Below, one piece after another: positions 1-9,494 of a stretch of 64,000 nt of DNA. Position 1 is the stretch's first letter; the number at the start of each line of letters is the position of its first letter. Origin of the DNA: HdN1 sp964473645 (GTDB lineage Bacteria; Pseudomonadota; Gammaproteobacteria; Pseudomonadales; Ketobacteraceae); assembly GCA_964473645.1 (NCBI GenBank), contig CAYYPW010000016.1, forward strand, positions 1 to 64,000, given 5' to 3'. A program made the translations under genes and the position numbers. The notes below the pieces were generated by a model. It saw only the letters and a program-made list of their open reading frames with translations, had not been told where the DNA came from and did not search any database.

Positions 1-1
1 G

Positions 2-2392
2 GAAACCGGGGGCTCGAACGTTCAGTTCGGTATTAACCCGGAAGATGGCCGCATGGTGGTGATCGAGATGAATCCTCGTGTGTCCCGCTCTTCGGCGCTG
101 GCATCGAAGGCGACTGGTTTCCCGATTGCAAAAGTGGCGGCCAAGCTGGCGGTGGGTTACACCCTGGACGAGCTGATGAACGACATCACCGGCGGTAAAA
201 CGCCAGCGTCGTTTGAGCCATCGATTGATTATGTTGTGACCAAGATTCCTCGCTTTAACTTCGAGAAGTTCCCCAAAGCCGATGCCACGTTGACGACACA
301 AATGAAGTCGGTGGGTGAGGTGATGGCGATTGGCCGTACATTCCAGGAGTCGCTGAACAAAGCTTTGCGTGGTCTGGAAGTGGGTGTCGATGGTTTAGAT
401 CCAAAGACCGATATCAAGGCAGAAGACGCACATCAGATGCTGCGCCAAAAGCTCAAGATTCCTAATGCTGAGCGTGTATGGGCTCTGGCGGATGCGTTCC
501 GTTTTGGTATGGGTTTGGAAGAAATATTTGAAGCCACCAAGATTGACCCGTGGTTTCTGGTACAGATTCAGGAGCTGGTGAGCATCGAAAATCAAGTCGC
601 CAAGATGGGCCTTGCCGATCTCGACAAGGCGCGCTTGTATCAGCTCAAACGCAAAGGATTTTCGGATGCCCGTTTGGCGAAGTTGTTAGGAGTGAGTGAG
701 AAATTGGTGCGTCAGCGCCGCCTGGATCTGGGTATTTTGCCGACCTACAAGCGGGTCGATACCTGCGCAGCTGAGTTTGCAACCACGACAGCCTATATGT
801 ACTCAACTTACGAGGAAGAGTGCGAAGCCGAACCCAGCAACCGCGAAAAAATTATGGTACTGGGTGGTGGCCCAAACCGTATCGGTCAGGGCATTGAGTT
901 CGACTATTGCTGCGTACATGCAGCACTCGCAATGCGCGAAGACGGCTATGAGACCATTATGGTCAACTGTAACCCGGAAACCGTGTCGACTGACTATGAC
1001 ACTTCCGATCGCTTGTACTTCGAGCCCGTCACGCTCGAAGACGTACTTTCTATCGTCGCTCTCGAAAAGCCCAAGGGCGTGATCGTGCAGTTTGGCGGTC
1101 AGACCCCGTTGAAACTGGCTCGCGCACTTGAAGCTGCTGGCGTTCCCATTATCGGTACCAGCCCGGACGCCATTGATCGTGCAGAAGACCGCGAGCGCTT
1201 CCAGCAAATGATTGAGCGTCTTGGGTTGCTGCAGCCACCCAACAAAACGGCGCGCTCAGAAGAAGAAGCCGTGCGTTATGCGGAAGATATTGGTTATCCC
1301 CTGGTGGTGCGCCCTTCTTATGTGCTGGGCGGCCGGGCCATGGAAATTGTTTATAGCGAGCCGGAGTTACGTCGCTACATGCGCGAAGCCGTGCAAGTGT
1401 CGAACGATTGCCCGGTATTGCTGGATCGTTTTCTCAATGACGCCATTGAAGTCGACCTGGATTTGGTCAGCGATGGCCAGGTGTCGGTGATCGGCGGGAT
1501 CATGCAGCATATCGAACAAGCCGGTATTCACTCGGGCGATTCAGCGTGCTCGCTGCCCCCCTATAACCTGGCCGCCGATCTGCAGGAAGTGATGCGTGAT
1601 CAAGCCCGTCGCATGGCCAATGAGCTGGGTGTGGTGGGTCTCATGAACGTGCAGTTTGCGGTCAAGAATAACCAGGTCTATGTGCTGGAAGTGAACCCCC
1701 GCGCATCGCGCACTGTACCTTTCGTTTCGAAGTGCATCGGGTCGTCGCTGGCGAAAGTGGCCGCGCGTTGCATGGCTGGCATGAGCCTGGAAAAGCAGGG
1801 CTTCATGAAAGAAATCGTGCCGCCTTACTTCAGTGTGAAAGAGGCCGTGTTCCCCTTCAATAAATTCCCCGGTGTAGACCCGATTCTCGGCCCCGAAATG
1901 AAATCGACGGGTGAGGTCATGGGCGTGGGCAACAGTTTTGGCGAAGCGTTTCGCAAAGCAACACAAGGTGCGGGCGATAAAATGCCCCAGCGTGGCCGGG
2001 TGTTCATCAGTGTGCGTGAAAGTGATAAGCCGGTGGCTATTCAGGTTGGGCGCAGCCTGCGCTCACTGGGATTCGAGCTGGTGGCAACGCGCGGAACAGC
2101 AAAAGTGCTGACAGATGCGGGCATCGACGTTGAGTTGATCAACAAAGTGATCGAAGGTCGCCCCCATATCGTCGATAGCATTAAAAATGGTGATATTGAT
2201 CTGATTATCAACACCACTGAAGGCACCCAAGCGATTGCGGACTCTTATACCATTCGCCGCACCGCGCTTCAGAACAAGGTGGCGTACACCACGACTATCG
2301 CGGGTGCGCAAGCCATCTGTATGGCCCTGCAAGACAAGGCGACCGACACGGTTAGACGCTTGCAGGACCTTCATAAGGAGATAAAAGCATGA
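2..2392 (+). CDS. carB: Carbamoyl-phosphate synthase large subunit, 5' end missing
   Basis: Makes carbamoyl phosphate from bicarbonate, ATP and ammonia passed on from CarA, for arginine and pyrimidine synthesis in the cytoplasm. The frame is open from base 2, so the gene begins outside the window. About 796 of the usual ~1070 residues remain. The first visible residues are the end of the first ATP-grasp domain (ETGGSNVQF, then IEMNPRVSRSSAL). The oligomerisation region, the second ATP-grasp domain (VLEVNPRASRTVPF) and a C-terminal MGS-like allosteric domain follow. The stop overlaps the greA start in ATGA, so the two are probably translationally coupled. No promoter is in view. Identification is secure. 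Confidence 0.98.
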   Translation, partial: ETGGSNVQFGINPEDGRMVVIEMNPRVSRSSALASKATGFPIAKVAAKLAVGYTLDELMNDITGGKTPASFEPSIDYVVTKIPRFNFEKFPKADATLTTQMKSVGEVMAIGRTFQESLNKALRGLEVGVDGLDPKTDIKAEDAHQMLRQKLKIPNAERVWALADAFRFGMGLEEIFEATKIDPWFLVQIQELVSIENQVAKMGLADLDKARLYQLKRKGFSDARLAKLLGVSEKLVRQRRLDLGILPTYKRVDTCAAEFATTTAYMYSTYEEECEAEPSNREKIMVLGGGPNRIGQGIEFDYCCVHAALAMREDGYETIMVNCNPETVSTDYDTSDRLYFEPVTLEDVLSIVALEKPKGVIVQFGGQTPLKLARALEAAGVPIIGTSPDAIDRAEDRERFQQMIERLGLLQPPNKTARSEEEAVRYAEDIGYPLVVRPSYVLGGRAMEIVYSEPELRRYMREAVQVSNDCPVLLDRFLNDAIEVDLDLVSDGQVSVIGGIMQHIEQAGIHSGDSACSLPPYNLAADLQEVMRDQARRMANELGVVGLMNVQFAVKNNQVYVLEVNPRASRTVPFVSKCIGSSLAKVAARCMAGMSLEKQGFMKEIVPPYFSVKEAVFPFNKFPGVDPILGPEMKSTGEVMGVGNSFGEAFRKATQGAGDKMPQRGRVFISVRESDKPVAIQVGRSLRSLGFELVATRGTAKVLTDAGIDVELINKVIEGRPHIVDSIKNGDIDLIINTTEGTQAIADSYTIRRTALQNKVAYTTTIAGAQAICMALQDKATDTVRRLQDLHKEIKA

Positions 2393-2868
2393 TTAGACGC
2401 GTCCCCATGACGGTGGAGGGTGAAATCAAGTTACGCGAAGAGCTCGATCACCTTAAAAAGGTTGAGCGTCCCAAAGTGGTTGCCGCCATTGCGGAAGCAC
2501 GAGCGCACGGCGATCTCAAGGAGAATGCTGAATACCACGCCGCCAAAGAACAGCAGGGTTTTATTGAAGGTCGCATTGCTGAAATTGAAGGCAAGCTTTC
2601 GGAATCACAGGTGATCGACATTACCCGCATCACGCCCACTGGCAGGGTAATCTTCGGGGTAACATTGAAGGTATTCGATGTCGACAAGGAAGAAGAGCGT
2701 GTCTTCAAAATTGTCGGTGATGATGAGGCGGACTATAAAGCCAACAAAATTTCTGTGAGTTCGCCTATCGCACGTGGGCTGATCGGCAAGCACGTCGGCG
2801 ACGAAGTGACAGTCGATACTCCCGGTGGTGGCGTGACCTACGAAATTCTTGAGGTTAACCACCTGTAG
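2389..2868 (+). CDS. greA: Transcription elongation factor GreA
   Basis: Binds the RNA polymerase secondary channel and stimulates cleavage of backtracked transcripts. At 159 residues it has the normal family length. The N-terminal coiled coil carries the conserved acidic tip region (GDLKENAEYHAAKE), followed by the C-terminal FKBP-like domain (GDDEAD, SPIARGLIGK, TPGG). The start at 2389 gives MIRRVPMT, which aligns with the E. coli start MQAIPMT. AAGGAG lies 8 nt upstream inside the carB end. It overlaps carB by 4 nt, the carAB-greA linkage seen in related gammaproteobacteria. Confidence 0.97.
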   Translation: MIRRVPMTVEGEIKLREELDHLKKVERPKVVAAIAEARAHGDLKENAEYHAAKEQQGFIEGRIAEIEGKLSESQVIDITRITPTGRVIFGVTLKVFDVDKEEERVFKIVGDDEADYKANKISVSSPIARGLIGKHVGDEVTVDTPGGGVTYEILEVNHL

Positions 2869-2903
2869 AGTGAGTTGGGCTACCCTTTATACGCTGTAGT
2901 CGC

Positions 2904-2931
2904 TTGCGCAGCAAGCGGACTCTGGTATGAT
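2904..2931 (+). promoter_or_regulatory. Probable sigma-70 promoter of rpmE
   Basis: TTGCGC (2904-2909), a 16-bp spacer and TATGAT (2926-2931) lie about 95 bp before the rpmE start in the gap after greA. The match to the consensus is good by eye, but the transcript start is not known. Confidence 0.5.
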
Positions 2932-3026
2932 GGTGGCCCTTTTTCCCGGCACTTGAACAAACCCGCTTGACCGTGCAGATGACCTGAGGGCATCAATGCG
3001 GCGGTCAGCCTACGAGGTACATTGAA

Positions 3027-3242
3027 ATGAAAGCAGATATCCATCCAGCCTACGGCGAAATTACCGCTACCTGCACGTGTGGCGCAGTCCACAAGACCAG
3101 CTCGACGCTGTGCAAAAATATCCACATCGACGTATGCAACAAGTGCCACCCGTTCTTTACTGGTCAGCAGAAAGTGGTTGATACCGGTGGTCGTATCGAC
3201 AAGTTCAAAAAGCGTTTTGGTGGTCTGGTGCGTGCGAAATAA
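3027..3242 (+). CDS. rpmE: 50S ribosomal protein L31
   Basis: Component of the large ribosomal subunit near the intersubunit bridge. At 71 residues it has normal length. It starts MKADIHPAY and contains the conserved CNKCHPFFTG segment. Cys16, Cys18, Cys37 and Cys40 are all present, so this is the zinc-binding (C+) form rather than the zinc-free paralogue made in zinc starvation. A promoter lies upstream and a strong terminator follows, so it is probably transcribed alone. In Pseudomonas rpmE sits next to priA; here its upstream neighbour is greA. Confidence 0.97.
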   Translation: MKADIHPAYGEITATCTCGAVHKTSSTLCKNIHIDVCNKCHPFFTGQQKVVDTGGRIDKFKKRFGGLVRAK

Positions 3243-3270
3243 GCACCCCGATAAACCTGCGCAACAAAAC

Positions 3271-3296
3271 AAAAAAGCTCCTTCGGGAGCTTTTTT
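3271..3296 (+). terminator. Intrinsic terminator after rpmE
   Basis: AGCTCC and GGAGCT form a stem around a TTCG tetraloop (3282-3285). The stem is preceded by six A and followed by six T, so it could act in both directions. It lies 28 nt past the rpmE stop. Confidence 0.93.
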
Positions 3297-3372
3297 GTTT
3301 TATGGGGTTTGTGTCTATGTCTGCTTGGGTTTTTGCTGTGCCCATGCCTTATGTGACCTTGAGCCACGTCAA

Positions 3373-4155
3373 ATGAAGGGGAGTGCGTGGCAGCAAGCGG
3401 AAGTCAGGCGCGTATTGGATGGCGATACCTTGGAGCTGGCGGACGGTGCGCGTGTGCGCATGGTGGGAGTCAATGCACCGGAAACCGCCAAGCACGGAAA
3501 ACCTGGAGATCCTCTGGGGAATGGCGCTTGGCGGCAGCTGGAGTCACTCGTGAAATCCGGAGATTTTTTGTATTTTCGCCGGGATCGCACCCATCAGGAT
3601 CGATATGGCCGGCAACTTTTACATCCGTTCACAGCGGATGGCCGCAATCTTACCGCTCAGCTGCTGACCGCTGGTTGGGGATTTCATGTGGTGATTCCCC
3701 CCAATAACTGGCAGGCAGATTGTTACCGGAATGCCGAACTCAACGCCATACAAAAACGAAGAGGCGTTTGGGGCTTATCTTATTATGACCCAATTGATTC
3801 CATGGATTTCGAGCGCTTGCGGGGTGGTTATAGCCGGGTAGCTGGTCGCGTGGAATCAGTGACGCTAACGCGCGCATCGGCTTGGGTTGAACTGGTGGGG
3901 CAGGTGTCCATCAAGGTTGCCAAGCAAGATCTCAAAGACGTTGATGGTAAGGTATGGCAGCGTTTGCTAGAAGCGTCGCAGCAAGGACAATTCAAGCATT
4001 TGCCGACATTGGAAGTGCATGGCTGGATGTCAGATCGTCGTGATTGGGGCGACGACATGCGTAAACAAATTGCCAATGGCGTACGCAAGGTCTTCCAATT
4101 CAAGGTGCGACACCGTTATGATTGGCAATTGCTAGACGCGATCCACAGCGACTAG
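3373..4155 (+). CDS. Thermonuclease-family (SNase-like) protein
   Basis: Staphylococcal-nuclease fold, probably cutting DNA or RNA outside the cytoplasm. The core motifs are VLDGDTLEL, then VRMVGVNAPE (the R and E expected of the active site), and DRYGRQL. The start is uncertain. ATG 3373 gives 260 residues but has only a weak ribosome site. Upstream in-frame codons around 3301-3360 encode a hydrophobic stretch (VCLGFCCAHAL) that could be a signal peptide from a non-ATG start. The open frame reaches back into rpmE and through its terminator, so the far-upstream extension is not coding. A nuclease between rpmE and maeB is also the Pseudomonas arrangement, as I recall it. Confidence 0.8.
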   Translation: MKGSAWQQAEVRRVLDGDTLELADGARVRMVGVNAPETAKHGKPGDPLGNGAWRQLESLVKSGDFLYFRRDRTHQDRYGRQLLHPFTADGRNLTAQLLTAGWGFHVVIPPNNWQADCYRNAELNAIQKRRGVWGLSYYDPIDSMDFERLRGGYSRVAGRVESVTLTRASAWVELVGQVSIKVAKQDLKDVDGKVWQRLLEASQQGQFKHLPTLEVHGWMSDRRDWGDDMRKQIANGVRKVFQFKVRHRYDWQLLDAIHSD

Positions 4156-4449
4156 ATGACTTAGCCATCGCCACAAGTGTTGGCCCTTATCCCTTAGTGC
4201 GCGTTACGCACGCCACAAACGGTTACTCAATCGGCCGTGCTATCGAGAGGTAGCGCTTCACGCACAGCGTGATCACTGATTGAGGGGACTGTTGTCCTGG
4301 TGAGTTCCCTTGCCTTCGCTGACCCCGGGCATTGCGCAACTCCAGCATGCACAATTGAACGTCTGTCCCCATTTTCGGTGTGGCGCCATTGTCGGTGAAA
4401 CGCCGTGGCCGGCGTATTGCTGGCTTTTATATCGGATAAGAGGCATCCC
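4156..4449. other. Non-coding gap before maeB
   Basis: 294 bp between the nuclease and malic enzyme genes. I see no RNA gene, clear promoter or terminator. It is GC-rich with no long repeat and presumably holds the maeB promoter. Confidence 0.5.
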
Positions 4450-5721
4450 ATGTCAGATTTGAAACAAGCTGCACTTGAATATCATGAGTTCCCACGTCCT
4501 GGGAAACTGTCTGTTGAATTGACTAAACCGACGGCGACACAACGTGACTTGTCGCTGGCTTACAGCCCGGGGGTGGCCGAGCCCGTGCGGGCCATTGCAC
4601 AGAATCCGGATAACGCTTATCGCTATACAGGCAAAGGCAATCTGGTCGGTGTTATCAGTGACGGTACGGCGATTCTTGGCTTGGGCAATTTGGGCAGTCT
4701 GGCTAGCAAGCCGGTCATGGAAGGCAAGGGCGTGTTGTTCAAACGTTTTGCTGGTGTAGATGTGTTTGATATTGAAGTGGATGCTGAGAGTCCGCAAACC
4801 TTTATCGACACGGTAAAACGTATTGCACCGACGTTTGGTGGCATCAATCTTGAGGATATCAAGGCGCCAGAATGTTTTGAGATTGAGCGGGTGTTGATCG
4901 AGCATTGTGACATTCCGGTCTTTCATGATGACCAGCATGGCACGGCGATTATTACGGCTGCCGGTTTGTTAAATGCGCTGGAGCTGCAAGGCAAGTGTTT
5001 GGAGGAAGCACTGATTGTCTGCATTGGAGCGGGTGCAGCTGGAATTGCGTCGCTTCGTTTGCTGGTAAGTATGGGGGCACGCAAAGAAAATATTCTGACG
5101 TTGGATCGTACCGGCGTCATTCATAGTGGGCGTACTGACTTAAATGAGTACAAGGCTGAATTTGCAGTTACGACCGACAAGCGAACGCTGGAAGATGCAA
5201 TGGTGGGCGCCGATGTGTTTATCGGCGTGTCGAGCGCAGATCTGCTTACCCCCGCGATGTTGCAGCTGATGGCGCCGAATCCCATTGTCTTTGCCTTGGC
5301 TAACCCTGATCCGGAAATTCGCCCGGAAGTCGCCTATGCCACGCGCGCTGATGTCATTGTGGCGACGGGTCGTAGTGATTATCCCAACCAAGTGAATAAC
5401 GTATTGGGCTTCCCCTATATTTTTCGGGGTGCGTTGGATGTGCGGGCCAAACGTATCAATGAGGAAATGAAAATCGCTGCCGTGCATGCGATTCGCGAGA
5501 TTGCCAAAGAGCCCGTTCCGGAGGAGGTCAAGGCCGCCTATGGAGTGAAGCAGATGGGCTTTGGTAAGGACTACATCATCCCTAAGCCGATGGATCCGCG
5601 TTTGCTTGGTCGCGTCTCGGCTGCGGTGGCGCGAGCTGCAGTGGATACCGAGGTTGCATCGCTACAGTATCCGGCGCACTACCCGTTGAACTGTCTGTCA
5701 GAGATCTTTGTTGACAGGTAG
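4450..5721 (+). CDS. maeB: NADP-dependent malic enzyme (short form)
   Basis: Oxidatively decarboxylates malate to pyruvate, supplying NADPH. The N-terminal malic domain has YSPGVAEP, GDGTAILGLGNLG-like residues and the catalytic stretch EDIKAPECF and FHDDQHGTA. An NAD(P)-binding domain follows (IGAGAAGIASL). At 423 residues it lacks the phosphotransacetylase-like C-terminal domain of E. coli MaeB and resembles the Pseudomonas form. ATG 4450 is chosen because MSDLKQAALEYHE is the family start; the longer open frame from 4405 has no matching residues. It ends 7 bp from the convergent mrcA gene with no obvious terminator between. Confidence 0.93.
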   Translation: MSDLKQAALEYHEFPRPGKLSVELTKPTATQRDLSLAYSPGVAEPVRAIAQNPDNAYRYTGKGNLVGVISDGTAILGLGNLGSLASKPVMEGKGVLFKRFAGVDVFDIEVDAESPQTFIDTVKRIAPTFGGINLEDIKAPECFEIERVLIEHCDIPVFHDDQHGTAIITAAGLLNALELQGKCLEEALIVCIGAGAAGIASLRLLVSMGARKENILTLDRTGVIHSGRTDLNEYKAEFAVTTDKRTLEDAMVGADVFIGVSSADLLTPAMLQLMAPNPIVFALANPDPEIRPEVAYATRADVIVATGRSDYPNQVNNVLGFPYIFRGALDVRAKRINEEMKIAAVHAIREIAKEPVPEEVKAAYGVKQMGFGKDYIIPKPMDPRLLGRVSAAVARAAVDTEVASLQYPAHYPLNCLSEIFVDR

Positions 5722-5728
5722 TACGGTT

Positions 5729-8233
5729 TCAAAACAACTGTTCAGGGATCACCAGCTCCTCTTCTGACCCCGGCATGATGGTCGGGGTCGTTGTGTATTC
5801 AGGCACTCTTTCCTGCTGGAAGGTTTCGAAAATGGCGTCGGTTTGCGCAGGCGCAGCCAGCATGCCCGAATAGGGATCTATGCGCACCGTCACCAAGCCT
5901 TCTGGTGGCGGAATAATGACTTCCGGCTTGTCTTTGAGTGCTTCACGCATGTAGTCGATCCAGATGGGCAGCGCGGCCGTACCGCCATACTCATTGCCCC
6001 CCAGGCTAGCGGGGTTGTCAAAGCCAAGCCAGACACTGGTGACGATATCTGGGTTGAAACCAGAGAACCAGGCGTCTTTTTGATCGTTGGTCGTGCCGGT
6101 TTTACCTGCCAGATCTTGCCTTCCCAGCTCCAGCGCTTTTCGGGCGGTGCCGCGTTTGATGACATCTTGCATCATGCTGTTGATGAGCCAAATGATGCGG
6201 GCTTCTTCAACGCGCGGGGCCTGTCGATAGTGGATTTGATCGCCAGCGCCGACGCTTTCTTGGCTGTAGGCCGCCAGTTCTTCAAGTGGCGTAGTTGGCG
6301 CTGCTGGTGTGGCTTCAAGCGCCTGTAAGGCAGACGCGGCTTCGGCTTCTTGTTGGGCGACGTTGACGCACGGGGGCGGGCATGCCGCGTAAGGTGTTGC
6401 TACATAGACAGTTTCACCTTTGTCGTTTTCAATCCGTGATACCCACCAGGGTTCTACCTTATGCCCGCCGTTAGCAAACACGGTATAGCCGGTGGCAATT
6501 TGTAAGGGCGTAACATTGCCGGTGCCGAGTGCAAGTGACAAATGTTTTGGCAGGGAATCCGTATCAAGCGAGAATTTTTTCAAATATTCCAGGGTCTTAT
6601 CGATACCAATTTCTTCAAGTACACGAATCGAGACCAGATTTTTGGACTTGTATAACGCCTCGCGTAAGCGCATTGGCCCGAGATATTCGCCTGAATGATT
6701 TTGCGGGCGCCAGACCTGTTTGGTCCAGGGATCTTCATAAACGATGGGAGCATCATTGATCATGGTGGCTGGTGTCATGCCATTTGCGAGTGCTGCCGTG
6801 TAGATGAAGGGTTTGAAGCTGGAGCCGGGTTGACGCCCACCCTGCACGGCGCGATTGAATTTGCTGAGGTAGAAGTCAAAGCCGCCTACCAATGCGACTA
6901 CAGCACCTGTGTTTGCATCCAGTGAAGCCAAAGCACTTTGCGCGGTCGGGATTTGTGCAAGGCGCCATTTATCTTCAATCTTTTGCAGTCTTACGATATC
7001 ACCAGGTTTAAGAATATCGGTCAATTTGGTAATGGGCGGGCGTGCCCAATTCCCGTTGGCCAATAACGGCCGGGCCCAGCGGGCGTTCTCGAATTCGAGT
7101 GAGATGTCATTGCCTTCGGCATCGATCAGCGCAGCGGTGTTGTCTGCGATATCAATAACGCCCGCCGCGAGGAGCGAGCCTCGCACAGGAGTTTTTTTGA
7201 GCGCATCAATAAGTCGTTGTTGTGCCGTCTCTTTATTCAATCCTGCCAGCACCACGCGGGCTTCAGGGCCTCGGTATCCGTGCCGTTGATCATAGGCCAG
7301 TAAACCTTTTTGCAATGCATTGTTGGCGGCATTCTGCATGCGATCATCAATCGTGGTATAAACGCGATAGCCGGCTTCATACACTTGCTCACCGAATTTT
7401 TCGACTGCAAATTGTCGAGCCATTTCAGCGATATAAGCCGCATCCACCTCAGTCTCGACGTTGTGCAGAAACGCATCTGCCGGCGCCGCGATCGCAGTTT
7501 GATACTGTTCTTCGCTGATCATTTGTAGCTCATACATGCGTCCCAGTATCCAGTCGCGACGTTCTAATGCACGCTTGGGGTTGCTGATAGGATTGTTAGC
7601 GGATGGGGCTTTGGGTAGGCCGGCAAGCATTGCAGATTCGGCAATCGTCAGATCTTGTAGGGGTTTTCCGTAATAGACAAAAGCGGCGGCGACAATGCCG
7701 TAGGCACGACTGCCGAGGTAAATTTTGTTGAGGTAAAGCTCTAGGATCTCTTGCTTGCTCAGTTCACGTTCGAGCTTTAGTGCAAGCAGGACTTCTTTGG
7801 CCTTTCGAATGAAGGTGCGTTCGCTGCTAAGAAAGTAGTTTTTTGCCAGTTGCATGGTGATGGTGCTACCACCGGTCTGGATGGAGCCAGACGTGGCCAG
7901 CTCGATAAATGCGCGACTCAAGCTTTTGAAATCAACACCAGCATGCGAGAAAAAACGCGCATCCTCGGCGGCCAGAAACGCATTGATCAGTGGTTGGGGA
8001 ACGTCTTTGATGGCGACGGGAGTGCGTTTCTTTTCGCCAAATTCTGCGATCAGCTTCCCACTCTTGCTGTAAACCCGTAATGGTGTCTGCAAAGGAATTT
8101 GGCGTATTGTTTCAACAGAAGGCAGTTTTGGGTTCAGGTAGAGGATCGCTCCGCTAATGCCTGCAACAGCTCCGCCGATGACGAGCAAGGTGACGCGCAA
8201 AAAAAACAAAATAATGGCTTGTGATTTCGACAT
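5729..8233 (-). CDS. mrcA: Penicillin-binding protein 1A
   Basis: Bifunctional class A peptidoglycan synthase anchored in the inner membrane. There is an N-terminal membrane segment (residues ~8-32). The glycosyltransferase family 51 domain has EDARFFSHAGVD, with its catalytic Glu, and GGSTITMQLAKN. An OB-like insert precedes the transpeptidase domain, whose motifs are all present: SSFK (serine nucleophile), SKN and KTGTT. Its 834 residues are normal for PBP1a. It is divergent from pilM with a 190-bp gap, the arrangement shared by Pseudomonas and many gammaproteobacteria. Confidence 0.97.
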   Translation of the reverse strand: MSKSQAIILFFLRVTLLVIGGAVAGISGAILYLNPKLPSVETIRQIPLQTPLRVYSKSGKLIAEFGEKKRTPVAIKDVPQPLINAFLAAEDARFFSHAGVDFKSLSRAFIELATSGSIQTGGSTITMQLAKNYFLSSERTFIRKAKEVLLALKLERELSKQEILELYLNKIYLGSRAYGIVAAAFVYYGKPLQDLTIAESAMLAGLPKAPSANNPISNPKRALERRDWILGRMYELQMISEEQYQTAIAAPADAFLHNVETEVDAAYIAEMARQFAVEKFGEQVYEAGYRVYTTIDDRMQNAANNALQKGLLAYDQRHGYRGPEARVVLAGLNKETAQQRLIDALKKTPVRGSLLAAGVIDIADNTAALIDAEGNDISLEFENARWARPLLANGNWARPPITKLTDILKPGDIVRLQKIEDKWRLAQIPTAQSALASLDANTGAVVALVGGFDFYLSKFNRAVQGGRQPGSSFKPFIYTAALANGMTPATMINDAPIVYEDPWTKQVWRPQNHSGEYLGPMRLREALYKSKNLVSIRVLEEIGIDKTLEYLKKFSLDTDSLPKHLSLALGTGNVTPLQIATGYTVFANGGHKVEPWWVSRIENDKGETVYVATPYAACPPPCVNVAQQEAEAASALQALEATPAAPTTPLEELAAYSQESVGAGDQIHYRQAPRVEEARIIWLINSMMQDVIKRGTARKALELGRQDLAGKTGTTNDQKDAWFSGFNPDIVTSVWLGFDNPASLGGNEYGGTAALPIWIDYMREALKDKPEVIIPPPEGLVTVRIDPYSGMLAAPAQTDAIFETFQQERVPEYTTTPTIMPGSEEELVIPEQLF

Positions 8234-8298
8234 CGGTTCTAGACTTTGAAAGAGGGGGGCAGAGGTGATGAATATGATGTTCCTCTCGTAAGCGAGAA

Positions 8299-8328
8299 TT
8301 ATACGATGATATGGCGGCGCGATCTAAT
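8299..8328 (-). promoter_or_regulatory. Possible mrcA promoter
   Basis: On the reverse strand TTAGAT (8328-8323), an 18-bp spacer and a perfect TATAAT (8304-8299) lie about 65 bp before the mrcA start. The -35 box is weak. Confidence 0.4.
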
Positions 8329-8423
8329 TACGTGAGCTATTATTGTATTATTTAATGTGCCGATGCATGAGTGTGAGATAAGCATCGGTATTCTCAGGAA
8401 AATTGGTCAGAACCAAAGGGAAG

Positions 8424-9494
8424 ATGACAGTGTTACCCTTCCTCTCTAAGAAAGCGTCGAGCGCAAAATTAGGCATCGACATCAGCTCTTCCACCGTCAA
8501 GCTGCTCGAATTGAGCCGCAGTGGCAGTCGTTATCGGGTGGAAAGCTATGCCGTGGAACCGCTTCCTCCCAACGCGGTGGTGGAGAAAAACATCACTGAC
8601 GTGGAAGGGGTCGGCGAGGCTATTGCACGCGTGTTGGCACGGTCAAAAGCCGGGCTTAAGGTGGCGGCTGTGGCTGTGCCTGGCTCATCGGTCATCACCA
8701 AGCTGATCGAGATGGATGCCAAACTCAATGAAGATGAGATGGAAAGTCAGATCCGCATTGAAGCAGATCAGTACATTCCCTACCCATTGGATGAGGTGGC
8801 CATTGATTTTGAAGTGGTCGGTGCGGTCGAGAATAACCCTGAACGCGCTGAAGTGCTGTTGGTCGCCTGCCGCAATGAAAACGTTGAAATGCGAGTCGAT
8901 GCTCTGCAAGTAGCCGGTTTGACCGCGCGTGTTGTGGATGTTGAGGCCTACGCCATGGAGCGTGCTTTTGGCTTGGTGGCGGATCATATTGAAGGAGGGG
9001 AGGACCAGACGGTCGCTATCCTCGATATCGGTTCTACCATGACGACATTGAGCGTGTTGCATGATGGGCGAACGATTTATACCCGCGAGCAATTGTTCGG
9101 TGGCAAACAGTTGACCGAAGAAATTCAGCGCCGCTACGGCTTGTCGTTTGATGAAGCGGGGCTTGCCAAGAAAAAGGGCGGATTGCCAGACGATTATGAT
9201 TCTGAGGTGCTGCAGCCCTTCAAGGAGGCCGTTGTACAGCAGGTGATGCGGTCTTTGCAGTTTTTCTTTTCTTCCAGCCAATACAACGATGTCGACCATA
9301 TATTGCTGGCGGGTGGAACAGCGTCGATTCCTGGGTTGGCGGAAATGGTGCAAGACAAAGTGGGTACATCGACGACTGTCGCCAATCCCTTTGTCGATAT
9401 GGCAATTTCGTCACGGGTGGATGCTCAGCAGCTCAGCAACGATGCACCGTCGTTGATGATTGCCTGTGGCCTGGCCTTGAGGAGTTTTGACTAA
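8424..9494 (+). CDS. pilM: Type IV pilus assembly protein PilM
   Basis: Actin-like cytoplasmic ATP-binding protein that docks onto the N-terminus of PilN and links the inner-membrane pilus platform to the motor. Visible family features are LGIDISSSTVKLLELSR near the start, ILDIGSTMT (phosphate-binding loop) and LLAGGTASIPGL. The start is ambiguous. ATG 8424 has AAAGGG only 3 nt away, while GTG 8430 has it 9 nt away and gives MLPFLSKKA, which aligns better with the Pseudomonas start. First gene of the pilMNOPQ-aroKB-damX operon; its TAA shares one base with the pilN ATG. Confidence 0.95.
   Translation: MTVLPFLSKKASSAKLGIDISSSTVKLLELSRSGSRYRVESYAVEPLPPNAVVEKNITDVEGVGEAIARVLARSKAGLKVAAVAVPGSSVITKLIEMDAKLNEDEMESQIRIEADQYIPYPLDEVAIDFEVVGAVENNPERAEVLLVACRNENVEMRVDALQVAGLTARVVDVEAYAMERAFGLVADHIEGGEDQTVAILDIGSTMTTLSVLHDGRTIYTREQLFGGKQLTEEIQRRYGLSFDEAGLAKKKGGLPDDYDSEVLQPFKEAVVQQVMRSLQFFFSSSQYNDVDHILLAGGTASIPGLAEMVQDKVGTSTTVANPFVDMAISSRVDAQQLSNDAPSLMIACGLALRSFD

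Noticed and set aside
3079..3372. Upstream extension of the nuclease reading frame
   Set aside because: It overlaps rpmE out of frame and runs through the rpmE terminator; there are no family residues there.
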